A DNA stretch of 64,000 nucleotides, from contig JAQGEQ010000289.1 in the NCBI GenBank assembly GCA_034620365.1, positions 248,001 to 312,000 on the forward strand. Direction: 5' to 3'. Positions 50,082 through 61,443 of this stretch are shown in pieces; position 1 is the first letter of the stretch; the number at the start of each line of letters is the position of its first letter. The notes under the pieces are model-generated. The model was given only the letters and a program-made list of their open reading frames with translations. It had not been told where the DNA came from and did not search any database. Position numbers and translations under genes: made by a program. Origin of the DNA: Pegea sp. RAD2-039. Its lineage: Eukaryota; Chordata; Thaliacea; Salpida; Salpidae.

Positions 50082-50153
50082 GCGTCGATGGTGTAACGGT
50101 TAGCATTGGTGCCTTCCAAGCACTAGTTCCGGGTTCGACTCCCGGTCGACGCA
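50082..50153 (+). tRNA. tRNA-Gly(TCC)
   Basis: A 72-nt cloverleaf identical to the other copies. The 3' flank carries 'gataactgcaaaacacctt', shared with the 47639 copy. Confidence 0.95.
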
Positions 50154-50424
50154 TGATTTCTTATTTTTAAAATCTTTTTTCATTGATAACTGCAAAACAC
50201 CTTCGATATTTTTATAATTCAATAAAATACTTTGTTATGTCTTTAAGCTTTTCCAAATAGAAATCTATTCAACACAAATGATTATTTTATATTTTTCCAT
50301 CTGAAGATCTCTTTTTGATATAATAATAAAGGCACCTCGGCCGAGAAGGATTACAGGTTCTGCTCAAGAGGTGTTGTCAAAAGCAAAGCAAAAAGCAGTG
50401 AAATGCAAAGGAGCTAATCAGTTT

Positions 50425-50935
50425 TTAGGGTTTCTTTCTTTTCTTTGAAGCTGGTTTGTTTTCTCTCTCCTTTAATTGCACGCGGAGTAGAGATCGCCAT
50501 TTGGAGTGATCCTCTGCGATAACCTCCCAATTATTGGTATCGTTACTAAGCAACTTCATATCGCGCTTACATGTATCCTTGAAGCGAAGACAGGAACGAT
50601 CGATATTCATTTGCCTTTTGATAGTTCCTTATACAACAGATCCTTCAGGATCTGTGCGTCTTCCATCCGACGGACGTGTCCGAGCCAGCGAAGCCTTTAC
50701 CTCTTAGCATGCTGTACATTGCTGTCAGTCCAGTGCGCTTCTAGGCTTACTATTTTAAGATCTTTTACTAGCTCATTGTGCGTAATATTCGACGAAGACT
50801 ACGGAAGTGAAAGATGTTGAGTTTATTTTCGTTTGCTTTCGACAAAGTCCAAGTTTTGCTGGCGTACTGCAGACATATGCTGTGTAGATGGCAGTCTTGG
50901 TTTCGATGGAACTTAAAATTATCTCAGACCCTGGA
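50425..50935 (-). mobile_element. 3' end of a dead LINE (non-LTR) retrotransposon ORF
   Basis: Read on the minus strand, pieces in changing frames spell the region downstream of the reverse transcriptase in many LINEs: SIETKTAIYTAYV, YASKTWTLSKANENKLNIF, RSLRRILRTMS, LRWLGHVRRMEDAQILKDLL, then LRFKDTCKRDMKLL and WEVIAEDHSKWRSLL, ending in a Lys-rich tail at 50425. At least two frameshifts and an internal stop are present, so it is a fossil. It lies just inside the right arm of the inverted repeat. Confidence 0.85.
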
Positions 50936-50974
50936 GGTGAAAATACAAGTGTACCAGATGTTTTACTTTCTCAT

Positions 50975-51805
50975 TTTGATACCATATGATAAACTAAATT
51001 TTGTTGATGTAATTTCTGTCAAGGTTTAGATATCATCTTATTTCAAATGTAGAATACAGAAAGTGCGGACTGATTAACAACAATTTTTGTTAACATAAAA
51101 AGAAATCAATAGAAAATAATGATATTTTAATATTTTAGAAGGACTATTTGTAGCTTTGTTGCCACATGATCAAATATTTACGTCATAAAAATATTTAAAA
51201 AAGTCATTTTGTATATTTTTATTTCCACAAGAGGCGTAAGCGAGATATGAGGAATGTTTCCAAAATACAAATTTTTGTTCTTGAAATGTTAAAATTCAAT
51301 ACAATAGAAAAAGAAGAAAACATTTTTTTTAAGAAAATTTTATAAAAATAATTTTGAACAAAGTTTTACATTTTTATTACCCTTTTAAATATATACATTT
51401 TTCCATGAAAATAAGTTTTCTGTCGTATGTACATAAAGAAATAAAAATATTCTTAATAAAAAAGATAAAGTTTGTCTTAAAACATTTTGTAAAAGATTTT
51501 GTTGCTACAAAGTTCAATAAATCTATCTAAAAAATGTGTGAATCATTAAGCTACAAAATGAATTAAATTTATTTTAGTGGTTAAATTTGATTTCAGTTTT
51601 ACTGTTTTAGTGACAAACGCTAATTTAATAATTGATGAAAATAAGAATATATTATAAAGAATTGTTAAAAATTGCACTTGATAACAAATTTGTCGCTCGC
51701 CTAAAATCAATCTTATTTAACATATATCAAATACTAAAGTAATATACATAAATTAGACAATAAACTAATTTTGTTTATACAATAGAAAGAAGATAAACAA
51801 TTTTT
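50975..51805 (-). repeat. Right arm of the 831-bp inverted repeat
   Basis: Inverted partner of 47907-48737. The outer end is the CAATTTTT at 51798-51805, and similarity stops abruptly on both sides. Confidence 0.92.
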
Positions 51806-53013
51806 GACCTTTAAACTGAAAATGGCGACCATTTTAAAGTTCAAGGTAAATAAATTTCAAAATTGAAAAATATTGAACATAAAAGATTTAACTGTAATAA
51901 ATATTTTAATACTTGATTTATCGAGTAAAAGCTGAAATATTCAAGAAGCTTTTGCGAACCGGTAAATAATGTTATCTTTTCTGTTGTATTTGCCTTTAGT
52001 AACCAAATAACAAATATATAGATATAAATAACAAATACATAATAGTTTAGCTATTTTTACTCAGTAAACTATTAAACTGCTTTTTTTAATTACAAACATT
52101 TAAAGTTACAACCAAACAAAACGTGATTATTTTAGAAGATATAGATATACAGACAAGCAAATCTAGTTGTAAATACGAGAACATTATGTCTTATTACTTA
52201 CAGTAATCTGTTTTATTTAAAGAATGTGTTTATAGAAAACACGAAAAAGTAATGTTCTTGTATTGTTTGCTTAAAGTTTAAATCATAGCCTGATTATTAA
52301 AAAAGAGACTAATGTAAAATTAATTTACGACTGTTTTTAATAACAAAGTTTGTTTACAAGCGTAATATACTTTTAATTTAAGCAGCGTGTTCAGCAATGA
52401 GAAATCCATGTACTACAGGAGAAATCAGTTGAAAAACAACTTATCTCCAATATTGATCAATTCTATTAAATTTTTACGATGGAGCTCTCCTATGCTTAAA
52501 GTTTTTGTTTACTTTTATTAATTAAGCCGTAGCCAATAAAAAAACTAACTAAATTATAGTCCTGTAGAGTTTTTCTATCTTAATAGATTGAAATATAAAA
52601 AGATTGAGTTTTTAGAAATCAAACTTATTCAATTTGTTTAAGAACTTGAGCTGTTTCATAAGCTTGTTTTATTAATATTCTTTCAAGTAATTTAACTCTA
52701 ATAGATTGAAAATTCTCAATGTAAAGTTTTTTTAATTTAGTGGTTTGAATGATTGTTATAACACTATAACATGTTTCACTTTATTAAACTTAAAAGTTTA
52801 TTAAACCAATGAAACTTAATCTTCACATGATGAAACATCTCTTTCTTCTCATGCTGATATTTTATTGGATAAAAGCAAGCGTTAATGACGTCACATTGTT
52901 GTAATAACAAATCGGTTGTTCGATTAAGCTAAATTTAGTTGTCCAGAAGTTTCTGCTAATATTGATCACCCTCAAATATAACCGCTCAGTTGGCTTATTT
53001 TTACAAAACAATA
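51806..53013. other. Upstream region of the HSF-like gene
   Basis: AT-rich with no gene. TGACGTCA at 52886-52893 lies about 120 bp before the HSF-like start codon and could be a promoter element. Confidence 0.4.
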
Positions 53014-55788
53014 ATGTATCATCCTTACACCGGATTTTCTTCTACTGCTACTTTGTTTCCAAATAAACTTTTTCGTATGCTGAGTGACCCAAAATGTTTT
53101 TCTATGACGTGGGGTGGTGGTGGTTTTCATCTGATGGTCAATACTCGCGAATTTGAAAATGAATTGCTCGCTGGAACAGTTCTAAGGTGGAAATATCAGC
53201 TAAAAACAACCTCGACTACGAGCTTTATTAGACAGCTACATGCTTATGGGTTTAAAAAAGTTATGGATGATACTGAAAAACATGGTCCTGAGTCTAGCTT
53301 TATTCGGAGATATTATCATCCGTAAGATCTTACTTTTATGATCTGTGTAAACGAAACAAGTATAATTTATATAAATTTATTATTTGATCATAAATATAAT
53401 CAAAATTTACTCAAGTTTTCACGATACTTTTCATTCAATCTTTTTTGTGTTTGGGTTGTTATCATATTTTTACTTTTATCTTAAATATTTAGTTTAATAA
53501 TTCCTCTAAAGTAAACTTTAATCACATTAAAAAAAATAATTTAGTTAAGCTACTTTTAACTTCTCTCAGTTTAATTACAATTTGTTTCCTTTTTATTATA
53601 ATGCTTTAATTACTATTTAATTAAATTAAAAAAATATTTTCTAATCTAATTGTATTAATGTGTTAATTAAGTTTTAAAATTATAATTTAAAGAATTTTTA
53701 TTTAAAACCTAAAAAATATTTTATCAAAGTTTTTACAGCTTTTGTATTTTTACTGTCACCTTGATTTTGAAGTTTTAAGTATTTATAAAAATTCATTTTT
53801 ATAAAATATTTTTTTAAAGTTTTCTTTGATCAAGTCTTTATGCAATTAAAAATCTTAATTAAAAGTTAATCTGATTTTTTTACAATTACATCAAAATAAT
53901 CTTAACAATCTTTATGAATACTTTTTCAGATATTTCCAAGAAAAACGACCAGATCTTCTGCAGTTCATGAAAAGAAATAATCGCTCATCTAGTTTAAAAA
54001 ACAGAAATCTGTTTCCATTAGATACTTTAAAACATACATACCACGTCACTTATGACCATTTATTTAATAAATCACCAGTTTTACCAGCTTTACAACCAGC
54101 TACTCACATTGCCACAGTATCTGTAAAAACCGAATCTGGAACAAACAATTGTCTTCGTATTCGAGAAATCAATAGTGATGAAGATAAAACTATCCGAAAG
54201 CATAGACGCAAAGCTCAGCCTCGTAGACATCCATCATTTGCATCTTCTCAAAGTCAGATACCAATAAACTATTTTAGATAATTTCTAAAATTCTAATTTT
54301 TGCTCTAATTTATGCTTTAGTTGTTTATTTTAAAGTATAACTTTTTTTGGTAAATTTTGGTTTATATAGCTAAATAATTTCTAGATTTTTCATATAAGCT
54401 TTTGATAGTATCCAATTACTTATAATTGTTGATTTTTTATTGAAATAGAATCCACTGTGGTTGAAGATACTTCAAGTTGTAATAGTAAAAAAATTTGTTT
54501 ATTTAATAAAGAAGAAGTTCTATCTCAGATGAAAAAGGAGGTTTTTGATCAGTCAAAAATTTTAGTAAAAGAGCTGAATCCGCCTTCAACAAGTAGATAT
54601 GGTTGATGAAGTTTCATTATTCTATATTCAATTCAAACGTTGTGGCTTACTGATTAATTATTTTAAATTGTTTTATAGTTGAAGAAAACAATTTTCAAAA
54701 AGAGACAAAGACATCAATAAAATTAGAAAATGAAAAATTATTAGATGCTTCGACAAGTTGGTTTAGTTTCAATTCTGATTCCACATCACTTTTATTGATA
54801 CTTTCAATCATTCTTATGTTAACAGATGGAACTAATTCACGAATTCATATGCCACCCGGAACATTTTTACAACCAGCTTATATAGCTTGGTCTACAACTA
54901 AAGTTTATTGTCAAGAAAGTAAGCAATGGGTGCTGCAACGTCAACGTACAGTGATTCCTCTAAGTTCTGCCCGAGACTTCAGTGAATTTAGATGGCCTTG
55001 TGCTTCATTAACTACGCATTCTAAAGGTTTGATTACTTTTCCCAATTTTACTCTAGTGTCTATTAACAAAACACTATTGCAAAACTTTATTTAAAACCAT
55101 ATTTTGAATTTTATATTCTTTTTTTCTAGACCATATCATTAGTGCTGATTCAAATTGTTCAATTTTGAAACAAAAAACGATATTTTCATCAACAAGTGGT
55201 TTCAACAACCAACCAACAAGTGGTTTCGACAACCAACCAACAAGTGGTTTCAACAACCAACCAACAAGTGGTTTCGACAACCAACCAACAAGTGGTTTCA
55301 ACAACCAACCAACAAGTGGTTTCAACAACCAACCAACAAGTGGTTTCAACAACCAACCAACAAGTGGTTTCAACAACCAACCAACAAGTGGTTTCAACAA
55401 CCAACCAACAACAAGTGATTTTGACAACCAACCAACAACAAGTGGTTTCAACAACCAACCAACAAGTGGTTTCAACAACCAACCAACAACAAGTGATTTT
55501 GACAACCAACCAACAACAAGTGGTTTCAACAACCAACCAACAACAAGTGGTTTCAACAACCAACCAACAACAAGTGGTTTCAACAACCAACCAACAACAA
55601 GTGATTTTGACAACCAACCAACAAGTGTTTTCAACATCTTGCCAACAACAAGTGGTTTTGACAACCAACCAACAACAAGTGGTTTCAACAACCAACCAAC
55701 AACAAGTGGTTTCAACATCTTGCCAGCAGAAACAAACAGTTTTCTTTTAGATTTTAAAATTATCAGACCTACTGATAAAATGGGATAA
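53014..55788 (+). CDS. HSF-type transcription factor, HSFY-like, with repeat tail
   Basis: Six exons (53014-53321, 53930-54252, 54449-54601, 54679-54756, 54826-55026, 55130-55788) join in frame to 573 residues. An HSF DNA-binding domain lies at about residues 13-120: FPNKLFRML, the SFIRQLHAYGFKKV recognition-helix region, then RRYYHPYFQEKRPDLLQFMKR. The closing part resembles HSFY/HSFX (FYYNPxFxR) more than classical HSF1. No coiled-coil trimerisation heptad region is obvious, as in HSFY. The middle is unrecognised. The last exon encodes about 170 residues of tandem SGFNNQPT repeats. The ATG at 53014 gives MYHPYTGF; the frame runs further upstream but has no other ATG. The 69-nt intron 54757-54825 is a multiple of three with no stop, so it could be retained. 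Classical HSFs bind nGAAn elements; the target here is unknown. Confidence 0.8.
55195..55724 (+). repeat. Coding minisatellite, SGF(N/D)NQPT repeats
   Basis: More than 20 units of 24 bp (SGFNNQPT) or 27 bp (one extra threonine) lie in the last exon of the HSF-like gene. Variants include SGFDNQPT and SDFDNQPT. The splice phase fixes the frame as SGFNNQPT, rich in Asn, Gln and Thr. All three forward and at least two reverse frames stay open over much of the array, so longer frames on the other strand here are not evidence of genes. Confidence 0.93.
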
Positions 55789-56184
55789 TTGTTGTTATTT
55801 CTATTGTATGTTGAATTTTGCTCAATTATATCGGCAACTGAATTTTTTGATGACTCCGTCAATTATGATTATTCTTTACAGTGTTAAAAATGTTGTTTTT
55901 GTTACATTATTTTGTTAAATAAATTTCTAGCGTTCTTACCCTGTGTTCAACTTTCCTCGAAGATTAACTATTTGTCAGAAATTTAGGGGAAACCTCCGAA
56001 ATGTTATAAAATATTTTATAAGCTAAAATGATTTTCATCAAGTAAACTTAACCAAATAATTAATTTGTATAATTTTAATAAAAATATCATCAGAAAGTAC
56101 ACGAGAAATAATTTCATAAAATACTTAACAGAAGTTCTTAAATAGAATATATAATTGTGTCTATAACCAAAGAAGTTGAAGTAA
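55789..56184. other. Spacer between convergent HSF-like and KCNT genes
   Basis: It holds the 3' ends of two convergent genes. AATAAA at 55918-55923 could serve the HSF-like gene, 130 nt after its stop. Confidence 0.5.
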
Positions 56185-59100
56185 TCAAGAATTTATAAGA
56201 ATGGAAGTTTCAATCTTTCTGTTAGTGGCTTCTTCACCGGTTGAACTCGGTAACTTAAGCTCTGGTACAATTACATACCTGTCAACCAAGAAATAGGTTA
56301 ATCTGTATTTAATCCAAATATTTATATCATTAAATGGGTTTACACTAAACAATTATGATATAAAAATAAAGTTTAAAACTTACAAGAAATCTGCTTTAAG
56401 TAGTTTTACATGTGCCGCAGGGTTAAGCATGATATAACCTGATCTATCATCTTTGCTTTCATCGTTGTAAGACCATTTGTTTTGGTTCGGGAGATCTAGC
56501 TCTCGCATCCTGGTCTATAATTCAATAATAGGTGAAGATCGGATATATCAACAATTAACAGTTCTTTAAAATTGAAGTTGAATGTAATCAGTGAAATACT
56601 TTTATCATTTCGTTGAGCATTTCTTTGTCAGTTTTCCTATTATGAGCTTGATGAAGTTGTCTTAAATTCTCTCTTCTTCTACTTGGAGCGCGTCTGGAAT
56701 CAACCAGCGAAATATTTGCATATAATTTGCATATAAAAGGGATCAATTACTTGTATCTTCTGCTACTTTGCTTCCTAAGTGAAATATTATCTCCACGGCA
56801 ATCATCATCAGAAAAAACTGGAAAACTTGGAGCTGAAAAGGAAGATGTAACAATCTCTAATATAGATCATCTTCTCTACCTCGTTTGAAAATGGAAATAG
56901 ACGACGCGCGCCGCCTTTTTATATCACGAACAGGTTCTTTTTCAACTCTACGGTAAATACCAAGAGCTATATAGCCATATTTGGAACTAAGCTCATTAAA
57001 AACTTGATGGTAGGTCTTTCCCTCATCTTCATCCATAATGTTGTACTAACAAAAATGTTAGAAGTGACTCAAGATGCATGTGTCTCACCTTATCCAAGTG
57101 ACCCGATCCGGAAGTATATTGAAGGCCAATCATGATCCTTAGAAGAGTAGGAAGATAATCTTTGATGAAAGATTGATAAAGAAGAGTATCTAACATCCCG
57201 CAACTAAAGACTCGTCCAGATGCAAAGGCGGGGCGGAAGAGATACGGCAAGCTGCAGTTCTTTTCAGTCTTTCGCTCCTATCACGACACAATGACGTCAT
57301 AGAACACGTGACGAGAAGTCCTAACCTCTCTAAGTTGATATAAGTGATCTTGAGGAGCGTTGAAATGCATAAACCTCATATTTGAAGCATAAGTAAGTTC
57401 CAAACATACTGGGGTTGAAGGAAACAACTCGAACATTGTTTGCGTGGCAACCAGTTGTCTGTAGAAGTCGAAGTCGAGAAGCAGCTTGATGACGTCACTT
57501 GTAATCACCTTGAATCAGCCATATGTTCCTCTTCAGCATGAACCGATGTGTCCCGATCTACTATGATTACGTGACACGCTGTTGTTACACCCGCGCGAAG
57601 GAAAGAGTTTAACCTAAGAGCACATCGCATTTTTACCTTTTCAATTAACAAGTTTGAACTTTATGACGTCACGCAGTAGTCGCGGTTTATACGTCACCGG
57701 AACTAAAAGCTCATGCAAGTCGCGTGGTTAAAAAAACACAAAAATTAATAATTAATATTTTGGTTTGTTCAAACATCTTCTAACTGTCAATGATTTTGCT
57801 GCTAAAAAAAGAAAAAAACTTTCCATGCCTCAAAATTGATCTCAAAATCATATTAGTGCAAAAAACAAAATTCGTAGAAAATAAAAAATGATTATTTAGT
57901 TCCGCTCGAGTGAACTCACGTGGTACTCAAAGTCTTCCTGTGAAAGTAGTTTTCAGTTTCAACCAAACATTTCTAGCCAATCAAAAACTACAAGTAACAG
58001 CGCGTCGCAAACTCACATCTAGTGACGTCACACACACATGGTTACTGACCTGCACGTATCAGCTGATCCAACACACGCACAAGGGTTCGCGCTAATCCCA
58101 AAATCAAGCACTTAATGACGTCACATTACGCACTGACGAACGTCGAAACGAAAAGTAAAATGATGACGTCACAACTAACCCGCTGATAGCACCAAGCATG
58201 TAGTAGACCATCGGGAAGCAGCTGATGGAATTGAGAAATATTGATTCAGGAGTGTGCTCCATGAGAAAGATGATTGGATGAAGACTGTCACGTGATCGGT
58301 GATGAGCTCTCAAAGGTAGAAGAATATTGAAAAGACTTTGAGATGAGAACTCAACACAAATGATGATTGGTGGTTTCGGCCAATCATAATCGAACGCGCT
58401 TAATGACGAGCAGTGTTCACACGCCTGTGACGTCAACGTGATGATGTAGTAGATAGGATGACGTCATACACTCACGCGGTCGAGACGCATGCAACAAAGT
58501 CGCGCCCTTTGTCGTAATAAGTGGCACATAACTGGCGAACTGTGGCCCACATAGGGTAGGACAGGTGGAAAGCCGATATCGGTACTGATGACGTCATAAA
58601 ATCAGCGTGGTCATCGTCGATGATGACGTCACGAACCTGCCCATCGTGGTTGAGGATAATCCATCATCTACAGAGTCATCTATTCCACCTCTGACGTCAT
58701 CACTCGTGACTTCTTTTAACTCGCGACTTTTTAAACTTGTTTCATCTGTAAAGTAGTGACGTCATCAACGCGATAAGCGAGAAGTAGTGACACAAACCAG
58801 TCTTCTTGTAAGTGTGGAGCAGATTTGATTGGATGCTTGGTGTCTTAGCAACGATTTTCGCGTTTTCTTCTTCAGTTAAACAGATGTAGAAAAGTGAATC
58901 TGTTCTTTCGATCATAACTTCATTCCCAGGATTTAATTTAATCTCTCCATTCCTCTTCAACGCGAATAAAGTCGCCCCATATCTACCATCATCAACCTGT
59001 ACATCTGTCCCACACTTTCATACACTGTCTTACTTGACGTGGGCCGATACTGCGGCCCTACTGAACCGACTTCCGACCAGTTCACCAAAGAAACGGCTTT

Positions 59101-61443
59101 CACCCACCTCTGCACAATAAATCTCATTTCCTGCGCTCTTTCCAAACTCTCGTTTCCATGACGTCTGCAAGTTACGGCCCTCTCTGCCCAAACGAGGTCA
59201 ATAAATTGCTAATTGGTCCACAACTGACCTGCCCTTGGACGTATGGGCCAGAAGTGTGATGAGAGTTGAAAGTCCTGGCATGTAACTATTCATGGCTAGC
59301 AACGCAAATTTCATCTCTTCGTCACAAATCACCTAGCAACGATCAGTAGTTAAAGACAAGTAGTTGGTGACCAGTGGACCAGAAACCTGGTCAGCAAATC
59401 TAATATGAAGTCGACTTTCAGGTCGAATAATTTGGACATAAAGTGGACATTCAGGAGCGAAATCTTTGACCGCCATCGCGCGAAGGATCGTCTTCTCATC
59501 AGCTGCTCGTTTATCTACTTCCTGTCGTGACGTCAGAATGAAACAAGCTTCCGCCACATCCATCCTAGCAACGATGACGTCATTTGGGATGTGACGTCAC
59601 TATGCGACTGACTTGACGCGAAGTAGATCGGTTTCGCGAAGAACAGATCCTTGAATGAAGATGACACGCTCCGACCAGATGGGGATTTGTAGGAAGCTTT
59701 TGAGGGAGGGGTCGAGTTCACATGGAGCGGCAAGGACCACGTAAAACCGTTGGAGGATCGAATGAGAGTAAAATTCATTCAAAAAGTCCTGGATCACATC
59801 AGTCCGCAAATCTTTAAACAATGGGTTGTTATGACAACACACCCATGATGACGTCACTCACCACTCGCACAAACAACCACGTGTTTTTCAAGACGCGCGC
59901 GACGCCGACTGTACTCGCCGCCCTGCCGCTGTCTTTCCGCCCAAATGAAGGACATCTCTTCGAGCTGCGTAACGTCACATTTACGTCATCAAGCAATCGA
60001 TCGTGATGACGTCACTTGCTTGCATTGGGATGATTCCTAACGCGATGAGGATGATGACGATGACGAGAACGCGCGAAGGCCAAATAGTTGGCGTGAAATC
60101 GCCGTAACCAACAGTACTGAAGGTGACTACGACGAACCAGAAGGAATCAAACAAATCAATTCGCTGTTTTCCCGCTCTTTCGAGGTGCTCCACGCCACAC
60201 ACACTACACAACACCTTTGTTGATGACGTCATAAACACATGGGAGACGTCACCAGGTGGTGATGAGACAAACGAGGGTTGCTACTAGCAGTAGGACTTGG
60301 TTGAACATCGCAGTTTGTTGACGTTTAGCAGCTCGGTGAAGATCGTTCTGCAGAAGAAACGATGACGTCATCGACAAACGATTATTTTGTATGACTCACA
60401 ACAATACTTTCCAATCCAATCTTAGCTGACCAGATGTTGAGAAAGATTGGGATATAAAGACATCTTCCAGGCGGCCAGAAGACCTGTTTGAACTTGGGTT
60501 GAAAAGAAGTGAGAAAATGGCGGTTTGAAAGCTTGCCCCGATTAAAAGTGGCGCTGAAGAAATAGATAGAAGAAACCATTTGATAGTTAGAAATTGTTGC
60601 AGTAAATTTCCTTTATAATTGACATAAACTGAAAAAGATTCAGAAGTGATGTTGAGAAAAGCGAGTGATGCCTGAAAAAGATAAAGATGAAGTCAACAGA
60701 TCGATTCCAACCTAATTACCTGTATCACATAAATCCAATTTTTTCTATCGACCCATAGCAGCGGTTGCCATGCAAATGTATATTGATTTGCCCATGTTTG
60801 GTTGTGTAGCAACGGGTAGTGTATGCACGAGTTATCACAGCTGTTGAAAAAGCTGATTATCGACAGAAAAAGTCGGGATTAAACCGACCAATCAGAAAAG
60901 AGGTTATTGTAACTGTTCCAAGTTCGTACTAAGTAGAAAAATACTGAAAGAAAGTGGACAAGGAACTTAAAGAGACGGAATCGAAGACCTAAGATGAAAA
61001 GTAATGTGATGTTGATGTTGTCATAGCAACCAACACCTCACTCACTAACAACTTGGTTGACGACCAAATAGTATCTAAGGCGTTCAGCGAAACTTCTTTC
61101 ACTGACAAAATATCTCATTTCAAACCTGTGATCAAAAAAAAACATTTGAAAAAAAATCAACGAAAAAAAAGATGAAAAAAAAGATGTAAACAAAAGATGT
61201 AAACAAGCCACGTGACTACCTCTTACACGGAGCTTCATCAAACATTGTTTTTGAAGTTTTTGTGATTTTTGTCAACTCCACCTTACCACTCTTTTTCTTC
61301 TCTCGTTTTTTCCTCTCTCGTTTCAAATCCATGTCAATCATCTTATCATTTGTCACGTGGCTTGTTATTTCGTTCAATACAAACAACAACAATGGTGTCG
61401 CTTTCGACAACGATCGAAAAATGCAAAAGTCTTTGTGGACCAA
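56185..61443 (-). CDS. Sodium-activated potassium channel, Slo2/KCNT family
   Basis: A multi-exon gene closely following vertebrate KCNT1/KCNT2. The N terminus has [18 protein letters not shown]1 lies near 60,988-60,900, and the S1-S2 loop and S2-S3 follow to 60,400. [20 protein letters not shown] precedes the pore. The pore has FSTVGYGD, with the K+ filter at 60115-60098. RCK1 includes DFLNEFYSH, then NEVDK-type [19 protein letters not shown] and [15 protein letters not shown]2 includes [30 protein letters not shown] and the [20 protein letters not shown] segment. The C terminus ends ETSILINS at 56185. In this family the RCK domains gate the pore in response to cytosolic Na+ and Cl-. The start is uncertain: exon 1 could begin at 61443 or 61341 ([10 protein letters not shown]). 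Introns are tiny (38-53 nt) and packed with TGACGTCA; one appears to be a GC-AG intron. Confidence 0.92.

Noticed and set aside
50506-50820. Plus-strand 104-codon frame
   Set aside because: It is the antisense of the LINE fragment, which is recognisable only on the minus strand.
47901-51812. Target-site duplication around the large inverted repeat ('ccttaa' left, 'cctttaa' right)
   Set aside because: The two are not identical, not directly adjacent to the arm ends, and too short and AT-rich to count.
55074-55862. Long minus-strand frame of LLKPLVVGW-type repeats (262 codons), and CWLVVETT repeats in another frame
   Set aside because: These are antisense readings of the coding minisatellite. 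Splice phase from the upstream exons fixes the true frame as SGFNNQPT on the + strand.
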